The notes under the pieces were generated by a model, which had not been told where the DNA came from, did not search any database, and saw only the letters and a program-made list of their open reading frames with translations. A stretch of 7,926 nt of DNA. Source: JAJYIV01 sp964499955. GTDB taxonomy: Bacteria; Patescibacteriota; Patescibacteriia; UBA9934; GWF2-40-263. How positions within the stretch are numbered: position 1 is the stretch's first letter; each line of letters starts with the position of its first letter. Location of the stretch: positions 1 through 7,926 of the forward strand of contig CAZCMI010000029.1 in NCBI GenBank assembly GCA_964499955.1, written 5' to 3'. Positions 1-7,926 of the stretch are shown in pieces. The position numbers were made by a program, and so were the translations under genes.

Positions 1-389
1 GCCACGGCTTCATTTCGCAGCTGCCCGACGGCTACGATACCCTGGTGGGCGAGCGCGGCGTGAAGCTCTCCGGCGGCGAGCGCCAGCGCGTGGCCATCGC
101 CCGGGCCATCCTCGCGGACACGCCCATCCTGGTGCTCGACGAAGCGACGTCCTCGCTGGATTCCGAATCCGAGGGGCTGATCCAGGCCGCGCTGCGCGAA
201 CTCATGCGCGACAAGACGGTCATCGTCATCGCGCACCGGCTGTCCACCATCATGGAAATGGACCGCATCGTCGTGGTGGAAAACGGCCGCGTGGCGGACC
301 AGGGCACGCACGCCCAGCTCCTGGACCGCATCGGCACGTACAAGCGCTTGTGGAATTTGCAGAGCGGGGGGTACGCGCAGGAGGAATAA
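1..389 (+). CDS. ABC exporter ATPase subunit, C-terminal part (5' end outside window)
   Basis: This is the last 128 residues of an ABC-type ATP-binding domain. It is read in the frame that starts at base 3 and stops with TAA at 387-389. The Walker A part lies upstream of the window. Visible motifs, in order: the pre-signature segment LPDGYDTLVGERG, the ABC signature LSGGE (66-80) followed by RQRVAIARA, Walker B ILVLDE (126-143), the D-loop SSLD (150-161), and the switch histidine in VIAHRLST (His codon 234-236). The LPDGYDT...GERG lead-in and the RLWNLQSGG tail are typical of exporter half-transporters (MsbA/LmrA type), in which membrane and ATPase domains share one chain. The membrane domain is not visible, so this is inferred from the family. 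The substrate cannot be told. The gene is convergent with the minus-strand gene at 435-1121. Confidence 0.93.
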   Translation, partial: HGFISQLPDGYDTLVGERGVKLSGGERQRVAIARAILADTPILVLDEATSSLDSESEGLIQAALRELMRDKTVIVIAHRLSTIMEMDRIVVVENGRVADQGTHAQLLDRIGTYKRLWNLQSGGYAQEE

Positions 390-422
390 AAAACCGGCCG
401 CGCCCCAGAGCGGGTGCGGCCG
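388..422 (-). terminator. Rho-independent terminator for the minus-strand gene
   Basis: An 11-bp stem, CGGCCGCGCCC (395-405) with GGGTGCGGCCG (412-422), contains one G-U type pair and closes a 6-base loop. On the minus strand it is followed directly by a run of six T (the A run at 388-393). It begins 12 bases past the stop of the minus-strand gene, so its natural role is ending that gene. The T run covers the last two bases of the ABC gene's TAA. The plus-strand side has no T tract, so it should terminate the ABC mRNA less well, although the hairpin itself could protect both 3' ends. Confidence 0.85.
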
Positions 423-434
423 TCGTGCGTCACG

Positions 435-1121
435 CTACCTCAGGAAGAACACGGGGATGCCGCTTTTGTCCGGCCTTCCCGGCAGGAAGCTGACGGACTG
501 TCCCTTCGGAAACGGTTTGCCCCGCGCCTGGAGTTCCCGTAGGCGGATGCGCAGCCGTTTCCGGGCGTGGCGGAGGGGGATGACGATAAACGTCTGGTCG
601 GCGAGGCGAATGCGGACGTGGTTTTTGACCAACGCGTCGAGGGTGCCCCGGCGCCGCTCGGGGTGCGTGGGGGCGCGGAGAGCAAAGACGTGGTTGATCC
701 GTTCCTCCAGCAGCGCGTGAACGGCGCCTGTCGGCCCGACCCGCAAAAACACGTGGGGCGGAGCCCGTCCCGGATCCGCGGACCAATCGGTTATCCATTG
801 GACCAGGAGGTCGGCCGCCCTCGGCGCGACGCCCGCGTCCCACAATTCCACGTAGACGCGCTGCGCGTTCGCGGCGTAGCACTGGGCGCGGAGGAACTGA
901 TCCATCTTGTGCGGATTGTCCAGTTCCAACGTGATCTGTATTTCCACGGCGCGGGAGAGCGGTCGTCCGCGCAGCGACGTGACCTGGAGGTCAACGCAGT
1001 AGGGCCGCATGTCCATGATCGGGGAACGCATGATGCGCGCGCCCCGCTTCTTCAATTCCGCGTGCAAGGCCCGTTCCGCTTTTTCGGCGGCAATGGTGGC
1101 CGCATTCCGTTCGTACGCCAT
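435..1121 (-). CDS. Hypothetical protein with a possible PD-(D/E)XK nuclease-like core
   Basis: This is a 228-residue protein I do not recognise by name. The ATG at 1121-1119 is supported by the purine-rich Shine-Dalgarno-like sequence AAAGGAAGGGG a few bases upstream, and the gene has both a promoter and a terminator of its own. There is no signal peptide or membrane segment. The N-terminal half has a charged helix (about residues 10-27), then strand-like pieces VDLQV (D44) and AVEIQIT (E60, Q62), then K72 and a helix leading to the strand RVYVEL (88-93). This order (helix, D, ExQ, K) resembles the restriction-endonuclease fold with Q in place of the last K, as in some CoiA-like nucleases. 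That is inference only. The C-terminal part (from about 150) is very basic and could bind nucleic acid. The long open frame on the opposite strand is a GC-driven shadow. Confidence 0.8.
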   Translation of the reverse strand: MAYERNAATIAAEKAERALHAELKKRGARIMRSPIMDMRPYCVDLQVTSLRGRPLSRAVEIQITLELDNPHKMDQFLRAQCYAANAQRVYVELWDAGVAPRAADLLVQWITDWSADPGRAPPHVFLRVGPTGAVHALLEERINHVFALRAPTHPERRRGTLDALVKNHVRIRLADQTFIVIPLRHARKRLRIRLRELQARGKPFPKGQSVSFLPGRPDKSGIPVFFLR

Positions 1122-1187
1122 TGTGCCCCTTCCTTTCTGCGGTCTTCATCCGTCGTCGGCTTCATTGCCGCGGCCGGAGAAGGGGAG

Positions 1188-1216
1188 AACCTAGCACGGG
1201 AACGGGGCATGGTCAA
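1188..1216 (-). promoter_or_regulatory. Promoter of the minus-strand gene: TTGACC-N17-TGC-TAGGTT type
   Basis: On the minus strand a -35 box TTGACC (plus 1216-1211) is followed by a 17-base spacer ending in TGC and a -10 box TAGGTT (plus 1193-1188). This gives a 5/6 match at -35, ideal spacing and an extended -10. Transcription would start near 1181, giving a leader of about 60 bases that contains the purine-rich ribosome site before the ATG at 1121. Confidence 0.65.
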
Positions 1217-1219
1217 GCA

Positions 1220-1248
1220 TCGACAACCGCGTTTTTTCCTGGTACGTT
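1220..1248 (+). promoter_or_regulatory. Promoter of tgt: TCGACA-N17-TGG-TACGTT, next to the start codon
   Basis: TCGACA (1220-1225, 5/6 match to TTGACA), a 17-base spacer containing a T6 run, and an extended -10 TGG-TACGTT (hexamer 1243-1248) lie just before the tgt ATG at 1258. The -10 box ends 9 bases before the ATG, so the mRNA would begin at or within about 3 bases of the start codon. This fits the absence of a Shine-Dalgarno sequence. The -35 box sits 3 bases from the -35 of the divergent promoter, so the two polymerases would compete. The match to consensus at -10 is only partial. Confidence 0.5.
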
Positions 1249-1257
1249 CGCGCCGAT

Positions 1258-2370
1258 ATGTTCGACCTCCTCAAGACCAACGGCAAGGCGCGGCGCGGGC
1301 GGCTCACGCTGCCGCACGGCACGGTGGAAACGCCCGTGTTCATGCCCATCGCCACGCGGGCCAGCGTGAAGACGTTGTCGTCCGCCGACGTCGAAGGGCT
1401 CGGCGCGCAGATCATCCTCAACAACACCTATCATTTGTTGTTGCGCCCCGGCTTGGACGCCATGCGGAAGCTCGGCGGCTCGCACGCCTTCATGAACTGG
1501 CAGCGGCCCATCCTCACCGACAGCGGCGGGTTCCAGGTGTTCAGTTTGGCGAAGATCAGCAAGACGGAAGAAGAAGGCGTCACGTTCAATTCCCACATCG
1601 ACGGGGCGAAGGTGAAGATCACGCCCGAGAGTTCGATGGAAATGCAGGCGGCCATCGGTTCCGACATCGTGATGCAGTTCGACGACGTGGCGGACGGCCA
1701 ATCCGCCCGCGAACGGTTCGAGGACGCCATGGAACGCTCGTTGCGCTGGGCGAAGCGTTCGAAGGAGGCGTTCCAAAGCCCCGCCGGTTCCAAGCTCTTC
1801 GGCATCGTCCAGGGCGGTACGCACGAGGACCTGCGCGAACGCTCGGCGCGCGGGCTGATGGACGTCGGCTTCGACGGGTCCGCCATCGGCGGGCTGTCGG
1901 TGGGTGAACCGCGCCCGGACATGTACCGCATCGTGCGCGCGATCACGGACATCCTGCCGGCGGACAAGCCGCGCTACTTCATGGGCGGCGGCATGCCGGA
2001 GGAGATCGTCCACAACGTCTTCCAGGGCGTCGACATGTTCGACTGCGTGCTGCCCACGCGCAACGCGCGCCACGGCACGCTGTTCGTGTGGAAGCAGGAC
2101 CCGGCGACGGTGGACTGGGCGGCGGTGGCGGCGGACCCGGACGGGTCGTCGTTCTACGAAAAGGTGAACGTCACGGCCGAACGCGAGGCGCTCAACACGG
2201 GCCGCGTGGACCCGCACTGCGATTGCGAAACCTGCGCCTCCCACGCGCGCGCCTACCTGCGCCACCTGCTCACCGTCGGCGAGCCGCTGGGCCAGCGCCT
2301 TGCCACCATCCACAACCTGCGTTTCTACCTGCGGCTGATGGAGGAGTTGCGGGCGTATTTGGGGCGGTAG
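1258..2370 (+). CDS. tgt: tRNA-guanine transglycosylase (queuine/preQ1 tRNA-ribosyltransferase)
   Basis: A 370-residue Tgt enzyme that exchanges the wobble guanine (position 34) of GUN-anticodon tRNAs (Asp, Asn, His, Tyr) for a 7-deazaguanine precursor of queuosine. The N-terminus (GKARRGRL, VETPVFMPIAT) is canonical and fixes the ATG. Key residues: D88 in TDSGGFQVFSL (general acid/base), the substrate-binding GGLSVGEP segment, the nucleophile D262 in GVDMFDCVLPTRNARHG, and the zinc site C321, C323, C326 (HCDCETC) with H352 (TIHN). All catalytic and metal positions are present. From memory, the gap between D262 and the first zinc cysteine is about 19-20 residues longer than in the E. coli enzyme, the extra residues lying around 275-315. 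No queA or queuosine-synthesis gene is in the window. It is probably transcribed with the P-loop gene 5 bases downstream. Confidence 0.97.
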   Translation: MFDLLKTNGKARRGRLTLPHGTVETPVFMPIATRASVKTLSSADVEGLGAQIILNNTYHLLLRPGLDAMRKLGGSHAFMNWQRPILTDSGGFQVFSLAKISKTEEEGVTFNSHIDGAKVKITPESSMEMQAAIGSDIVMQFDDVADGQSARERFEDAMERSLRWAKRSKEAFQSPAGSKLFGIVQGGTHEDLRERSARGLMDVGFDGSAIGGLSVGEPRPDMYRIVRAITDILPADKPRYFMGGGMPEEIVHNVFQGVDMFDCVLPTRNARHGTLFVWKQDPATVDWAAVAADPDGSSFYEKVNVTAEREALNTGRVDPHCDCETCASHARAYLRHLLTVGEPLGQRLATIHNLRFYLRLMEELRAYLGR

Positions 2371-2375
2371 AAGGT

Positions 2376-2903
2376 ATGCGGATCACCGTCATCGGCCACG
2401 CGGGAAGCGGAAAGAGCACGTTGGCGGCCGCGCTCAGCAAGAAGGTTGGCGTCCCGCACATCCAACTCGACCGCTTGTGGTTCGAGGCGGGCGGGCATGC
2501 GTTGCGAAAAGACGACGCGGCAGGGAAGGAGCGGGTGCGGACGTTTATCCGCGAACGGGTGGAGGAGGCGATCCGCCAGGACGCGTGGGTCTCGGACGGA
2601 TGGTATCCGCGCGTGCAGCCGATGATCGCGGAGCGGGCGGACCTCGTCGTCTTCCTGGACGTTCCCCTTTGGCGGCGGTTGCTGAACCATATCAGGCGTG
2701 CCGTTGTAGAACGCGGACGGCGGCATGCGGAAGTGACACATTGGGACGACGTGACGTTCCTGTGGAGAATCGTTCGAAGGACGTGGACACAGGACGACGC
2801 AATGCGTGCCTTCGTACGCGACCGCGCGTCGAAAGCCGTCGTGTTGCGTACGCGGGTGGAAATGGATGCCTTTCGGCGTCAGTTCCTAAAGGAGAAAGAA
2901 TGA
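2376..2903 (+). CDS. P-loop nucleotide kinase-like protein (FlaR / adenylate-kinase-related family)
   Basis: A 175-residue P-loop protein. Walker A is GHAGSGKST (residues 7-15) straight after the first strand MRITVI, which fixes the ATG at 2376. It is followed by PHIQLDRLWFE (D32), the strand-turn WVSDGWYPRV (71-80), ADLVVFLDVPLWRRLL (88-103) and an arginine-rich segment IRRAVVERGRR (106-116) resembling a lid. This layout matches the group often annotated as 'DNA topology modulation protein FlaR' or AAA-family ATPase, which is adenylate-kinase-like. The true substrate of the group is not established, and a small-molecule or nucleotide kinase is the likeliest role. No membrane segment or signal is visible. 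It lies 5 bases after tgt and ends before a strong terminator. AAGG lies only one base from the ATG, so translation probably depends on coupling to tgt. Confidence 0.88.
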   Translation: MRITVIGHAGSGKSTLAAALSKKVGVPHIQLDRLWFEAGGHALRKDDAAGKERVRTFIRERVEEAIRQDAWVSDGWYPRVQPMIAERADLVVFLDVPLWRRLLNHIRRAVVERGRRHAEVTHWDDVTFLWRIVRRTWTQDDAMRAFVRDRASKAVVLRTRVEMDAFRRQFLKEKE

Positions 2904-2913
2904 AGCACGTTGT

Positions 2914-2948
2914 CGCGCTGCCGCCCATCCAGGCGCCGGCGCGTTTTT
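2914..2948 (+). terminator. Rho-independent terminator ending the tgt operon
   Basis: A 12-position stem (2914-2925 with 2932-2943) has one C-C mismatch and one T-G pair, closes the 6-base loop CATCCA, and runs directly into TTTTT (2944-2948). It starts 10 bases after the stop of the P-loop gene. The next gene has its own promoter-like element immediately downstream, so this marks a transcription-unit boundary. Confidence 0.85.
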
Positions 2949-2950
2949 CG

Positions 2951-2959
2951 TGCTAAACT
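2951..2959 (+). promoter_or_regulatory. Extended -10 element TGC-TAAACT before the membrane-protein gene
   Basis: TGC-TAAACT (hexamer 2954-2959, 4/6 to TATAAT plus the TG extension) lies between the terminator and the ATG at 2969. No -35 box is visible at 16-18 bases upstream, where the terminator stem sits. The hexamer ends 9 bases before the ATG, and there is no Shine-Dalgarno sequence, so the mRNA would be leaderless or nearly so. This would drive the membrane protein and clpC-like pair. Confidence 0.45.
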
Positions 2960-2968
2960 AGCGAGCGT

Positions 2969-3342
2969 ATGGCCCAAAACGTCGCGGTGTTGGCAACCAA
3001 GTACGTCTTCGTGGATTTGGTGTGGGGCGTGGTTGGGTTTCCCGTGTGGTGGTACACGGCGGGGGTGCTGCGCATGGCCGGGTGGGCCGCCCGGCGGGTG
3101 CGCAACGCCTCCCGCGAATTGGCCCTGGGCGTGTGGGTGAAGAACCTGTTCGTGCCGATGTACGGGGAGACCGGCGCCGAGGGCCGCATCATCAGCTTCT
3201 TCATGCGCCTGGCCATGGTGGTGCTGCGCGGCATCGCCGTCGGCGTGTGGGCCGTCATCGTCTGGGTGGCGTTCTTGCTGTATCTGCTGCTGCCCATCGC
3301 CGCAGTTTCGGGCATTTTGTTCAACCTGGGCATCCTCTTCCT

Positions 3343-3346
<4 letters not shown>
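2969..3346 (+). CDS. Small hydrophobic membrane protein, coupled to the Clp-like ATPase
   Basis: A 125-residue protein of unknown function. It has one hydrophobic segment near the N-terminus (about 12-34, rich in V, W, G), an amphipathic basic middle (AARRVRNASRELALG, 40-54), a short polar motif KNLFVPMYGETGAEGRII (58-75), then a long hydrophobic stretch (77-125, interrupted by R80, R87 and P109) long enough for two membrane passes. It ends almost flush with the last helix. There is no cleavable signal or lipobox. Its TGA overlaps the ATG of the Clp-like gene (ATGA at 3343-3346), which implies translational coupling and probably a shared job at the membrane. I recall similar proteins next to Clp-like ATPases in Parcubacteria but cannot check this. 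Codon use resembles that of its neighbours. Confidence 0.87.
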
Positions 3347-5949
<2,603 letters not shown>

Positions 5950-5955
<6 letters not shown>

Positions 5956-5977
5956 CAGGACGGCCGCGTGCTACCAT
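5950..5977 (+). promoter_or_regulatory. Promoter-like element TTGTAA-N16-TACCAT before the wecA-like gene
   Basis: TTGTAA (5950-5955, formed by the end of the clpC-like gene) is followed after 16 bases by TGC-TACCAT (hexamer 5972-5977, 4/6 to TATAAT with TG extension). The hexamer ends 9 bases before the ATG at 5987, where no Shine-Dalgarno site is seen. The next gene may therefore have its own leaderless promoter besides read-through from upstream. Confidence 0.45.
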
Positions 5978-5986
5978 CGGATTGAT

Positions 5987-7051
5987 ATGGGTTTGGAACG
6001 CCTGATCTGGTTTGCCGCCGCATTCGCGCTCGCCTTGGCGGGCGCGTTGGCGTTGGAGCGGCTGGCGCCGCGCTGGGGCTTCGTTGACCGGCCGGGGCCG
6101 CGTAAAATCCACCAAAAGCCGATGCCGCTGTTGGGCGGGCTGGCGCCGTTCGCGGCCGTTGCGGTGTGTTTGGTGGTCCTGCTTGCCGTTTCCGGCACGC
6201 TGACCTCGGGCGCCGTCACGGTCTCGCCGTATCTCGGCTTTTTGGTCGGCGGGCTGGTGTTGATGGTCGGCGGGGCCTTGGACGACCGGTTCAACCTGCC
6301 GCCATACGTTTCCATCGTCGCGCCGGTGTTGGCGGCACTGGCGGCCATCGCAGGCGGCATCGAAATTTCCAAGCTCACCAACCCGTTCGGCGGCTTCGGC
6401 GGGCCCGGCGTCATCGAACTGGCTTCGTGGCAGTCGGACGTGCTGGTGTTCTTCTGGCTGCTGGCGGTGATGTACACCACCAAGTTGCTCGACGGCGTGG
6501 ATGGGCTGTCTTCCGGCGTGGCGGGCATGGGCATGGCCATGGTACTGGGCCTGTCGCTTTCGGTGGCGTATTTCCAACCCGACGTCGCTTTGTTCGCGGC
6601 CGTTGGCCTGGGTGCGACGCTCGGCTTCCTGGTTCGCAATTTCCACCCGGCCAAGATTTTCCTGGGCGAAGGGGGGAGCACGTTCATGGGGTTTTTGCTC
6701 GGCACGCTCGCCGTCATTTCCGGCGGCAAGCTCGCCACGGCCCTGCTGGTGGTGGGCATTCCGCTGCTCGACGTGGCGTGGACCGTGCTGCGCCGCCTGC
6801 GCACGGGCGGGTGGAAGGCCGTTGGGCGCGGCGACCGCCGGCACCTGCACCACCGGCTGTTGGACCTGGGCTGGAGCCAGCGTCGCGTGGCCGTCGCGTA
6901 TTACCTGGTGGCCGCCGCCTTCGGTACGGCCGCGCTGTTTCTGCAAAGCGGAGCCAAGTTGGCCGCGCTCGTCCTGTTGGGCGTGTTGATGCTGGCCGCC
7001 ATTATTTTCCTGGACGTATATGAACGCCGCCGCACCCCCGCCGCCAATTGA
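5987..7051 (+). CDS. wecA: Polyprenyl-phosphate sugar-1-phosphate transferase, WecA/TagO type (MraY family)
   Basis: A 354-residue, highly hydrophobic protein with roughly ten membrane segments. It would move an N-acetylhexosamine-1-phosphate from UDP-sugar to undecaprenyl phosphate, the first step in building cell-surface glycans, at the inner face of the membrane. Motifs: FVDRPGPRKIHQKPMPLLGG (residues 32-51), the acidic pair D99-D100 in GALDDRFNLPP, KLLDGVDGLSSG (D169, D172), NFHPAKIFLGEGGSTFMGF, and the carbohydrate-recognition motif RRHLHHRLLDLG (H286, H288, H289). The HxHH motif marks the WecA/TagO/RgpG side of the family rather than MraY proper. In the usual MGDxGS motif the acidic residue here is Glu (E228). 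The ATG at 5987 suits the family start and follows the promoter-like element. The sugar specificity cannot be read from sequence. The 3' end overlaps the next gene by 32 bases. Confidence 0.93.
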   Translation: MGLERLIWFAAAFALALAGALALERLAPRWGFVDRPGPRKIHQKPMPLLGGLAPFAAVAVCLVVLLAVSGTLTSGAVTVSPYLGFLVGGLVLMVGGALDDRFNLPPYVSIVAPVLAALAAIAGGIEISKLTNPFGGFGGPGVIELASWQSDVLVFFWLLAVMYTTKLLDGVDGLSSGVAGMGMAMVLGLSLSVAYFQPDVALFAAVGLGATLGFLVRNFHPAKIFLGEGGSTFMGFLLGTLAVISGGKLATALLVVGIPLLDVAWTVLRRLRTGGWKAVGRGDRRHLHHRLLDLGWSQRRVAVAYYLVAAAFGTAALFLQSGAKLAALVLLGVLMLAAIIFLDVYERRRTPAAN

Positions 7052-7610
7052 ACCGAGGTCGCAACCGCGGCCGCGCGGGCTGCACCATCACGCGCGCCTC
7101 ATCGTGTTTGGCGTGGCTGCGTTGAGCGCCTGCGGATTGTTCGCCCTCGGGATCCATTCGTTCGCTGCCCAGCGAGACGCATCTGCGCCGCCCGCCAGCG
7201 TCGCCCCGCTGCGCGCGGACGCCACCGTCGTCGGCCCCGACGGCGCAGCCATTTCCGTGCACCTCGCCGACACGCCCGCCGACCGTACCCAAGGGTTGTC
7301 CGGCCAGCCGTCGTTAGGGGAAGACCAGGGCATGCTGTTCCTGTTTCCCACCCCCGCCCGCCACACGTTTTGGATGAAGGACATGCGGTTTCCCATCGAC
7401 ATTTTGTGGCTGCAAAACGGTCGGGTCGTGGAACTCTGGGAAAACGCCCCGCCACCCGCCCCAGGCACCTTCCCGGCCGCCCGAACCCCGGAAATCGCCG
7501 CAGACGCCGTGCTGGAACTTCCGGCCGGGCAAGCGGCTCGCCGGGGCCTGCTCCCCGGGGCGGCGCTTGACATTCTGCTGCCGGACGGGTACATTTGGCC
7601 CGCTAATTAA
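7020..7610 (+). CDS. DUF192 family protein with N-terminal membrane anchor or lipoprotein signal
   Basis: A 196-residue protein. A proline-rich N-terminal tail (1-25) leads to a hydrophobic segment (about 26-46), then a linker and a DUF192 domain (about 68-190). Domain signatures are DRTQGLSGQPSL, DQGMLFLFP, HTFWMKDMRFPIDILWL, and the VLELPAGQAARRGLLPGAALDI end. The biochemical role of DUF192 is not established; members are usually exported. The hydrophobic segment contains LSAC at 35-38, which fits a lipobox, but hydrophobic residues continue after the Cys, so a plain anchor is equally possible. The ATG at 7020 lies inside the wecA-like gene with a 32-base overlap in another frame. No good ribosome site is seen, and a later GTG could be the real start. 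The 3' part contains a promoter-like element for rplU. Confidence 0.88.
   Translation: MNAAAPPPPIEPRSQPRPRGLHHHARLIVFGVAALSACGLFALGIHSFAAQRDASAPPASVAPLRADATVVGPDGAAISVHLADTPADRTQGLSGQPSLGEDQGMLFLFPTPARHTFWMKDMRFPIDILWLQNGRVVELWENAPPPAPGTFPAARTPEIAADAVLELPAGQAARRGLLPGAALDILLPDGYIWPAN
7567..7595 (+). promoter_or_regulatory. Candidate rplU promoter inside the DUF192 gene: TTGACA-N17-TACATT
   Basis: A perfect TTGACA (7567-7572), an exact 17-base spacer and TACATT (7590-7595, 4/6 to TATAAT) lie in the last 45 bases of the DUF192 coding region. Transcription would begin near 7602, giving a leader of about 69 bases before rplU. The position at the gene end just before a ribosomal-protein gene makes it plausible, but the -35 also encodes LDI in a conserved segment, so chance is possible. 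Confidence 0.5.
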
Positions 7611-7670
7611 GTAAAGATCGCAGGCAAACCGGCCCGACCTGGGACGCGGGAGCCGCGAGCGCAATTCCGT
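7611..7670 (+). other. Leader of rplU with possible small hairpins
   Basis: This 60-base gap between the DUF192 stop and rplU has no T-tract terminator. It can form either CGCGG-GAG-CCGCG (7645-7657, 5 bp with a 3-base loop) or a competing bulged pairing of 7630-7636 with 7647-7655. There is no clear Shine-Dalgarno within 15 bases of the ATG; a GGGAG lies about 18 bases upstream. Structure-based autoregulation by L21 is known in other bacteria, but nothing here proves it. Confidence 0.3.
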
Positions 7671-7926
7671 ATGATCGCGGTGATTCAAACCGGCGGCAAG
7701 CAGTACATCGTCAAGGAAGGGGATTCCCTCCGGGTCGAATGGCTCGAAACCGCCGCCCCCGGTTCCACCCTGGAACTGGACCCCCTCATGGTGGGCAACG
7801 AAGACGGCTCCGACGTGAAGGTCGGCACTCCCTCGGTGTCCGGCGCCAAGGTCTCCGCCTCCGTGGTGGAGCACGGCCGCGCCGACAAGGTCTCGGTCGT
7901 GAAGTACAAGCCCAAGTCCCGCTACA
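7671..7926 (+). CDS. rplU: Ribosomal protein L21 (bL21), N-terminal 85 residues; 3' end outside window
   Basis: The open frame from ATG 7671 runs off the window without a stop. The start MIAVIQTGGKQYIVKEGDSL matches the canonical bL21 N-terminus (compare MYAVFQSGGKQHRVSEGQ in E. coli, from memory). Later segments VKVGTPSV, VVEHGRADKVSVVKYKPKSRY fit the L21 core, with the basic KYKPKSRY stretch contacting 23S rRNA. L21 is normally just over 100 residues, so roughly 18 remain outside. In most bacteria rpmA (L27) follows; that would be expected next. The start codon is fixed by homology, as no strong ribosome site precedes it. Confidence 0.96.
   Translation, partial: MIAVIQTGGKQYIVKEGDSLRVEWLETAAPGSTLELDPLMVGNEDGSDVKVGTPSVSGAKVSASVVEHGRADKVSVVKYKPKSRY

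Noticed and set aside
1231..1237. GTTTTTT run before tgt considered as a terminator tail
   Set aside because: No stem precedes it, and it falls in the spacer of the tgt promoter.
567..1907. A 446-codon plus-strand open frame spanning the minus-strand gene and half of tgt
   Set aside because: It overlaps tgt out of frame, crosses the promoter region and reads as low-complexity Arg/His/Gly. It is a GC-rich shadow.
1213..2313. A 366-codon minus-strand open frame opposite tgt
   Set aside because: It lies antisense to an unambiguous Tgt, has no motif and no ribosome site.
6166..7023. A 285-codon plus-strand frame within the wecA-like gene
   Set aside because: It overlaps a clear membrane transferase in another frame and its product is Arg/Gly-rich without domains.
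7670..7675. TATGAT at the rplU start considered as a -10 box
   Set aside because: It consists of the start codon and the second codon of a gene whose N-terminus is fixed by homology; no -35 box is visible upstream at the right distance.

Overview
The window is GC-rich bacterial DNA (well over 60% by eye, not computed), densely packed, with standard stop-codon use including TGA. It holds seven plus-strand genes and one minus-strand gene. No rRNA, tRNA, CRISPR array, insertion sequence or integrase is visible. Several traits suggest a GC-rich member of the Candidate Phyla Radiation (Patescibacteria, Parcubacteria-like): a membrane-anchored, degenerate ClpC-like ATPase behind a small membrane protein, a WecA-type transferase with an altered acidic motif, and weak or absent Shine-Dalgarno sites. 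This placement is an inference from remembered family features; no search was run.

Layout. Positions 1-389 are the 3' end of an ABC exporter ATPase. It converges on a minus-strand hypothetical gene (435-1121), and a strong hairpin terminator lies between them. That gene and tgt (1258-2370) diverge from a compact 136-bp region with two back-to-back promoters. tgt is followed after 5 bp by a FlaR/adenylate-kinase-like P-loop gene (2376-2903), and the pair ends at a clear rho-independent terminator (2914-2948). A new unit starts at 2969: a two-to-three-helix membrane protein overlaps, by ATGA, an 870-residue Clp/Hsp100-type AAA+ protein (3343-5955). Then come a WecA/TagO-like polyprenyl-phosphate sugar-phosphate transferase (5987-7051), an overlapping DUF192 protein (7020-7610), and the start of ribosomal protein L21 (rplU, 7671 to the window edge).

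Two things stand out. First, the ClpC-like protein keeps the fold and an intact-looking second ATPase domain. It has lost the acidic Walker B residues of domain 1, the aromatic pore-loop residues of both domains and any visible ClpP-docking tripeptide, and it has gained an N-terminal membrane hairpin. With its coupled membrane partner it may form a non-proteolytic, membrane-tethered AAA+ system. Second, three genes (tgt, the small membrane protein and the wecA-like gene) carry TGnTAnnnT ending exactly 9 nt before the ATG and have no Shine-Dalgarno site. This points to leaderless or near-leaderless mRNAs. The minus-strand gene uses the same promoter type about 70 nt further upstream and does have a Shine-Dalgarno sequence.
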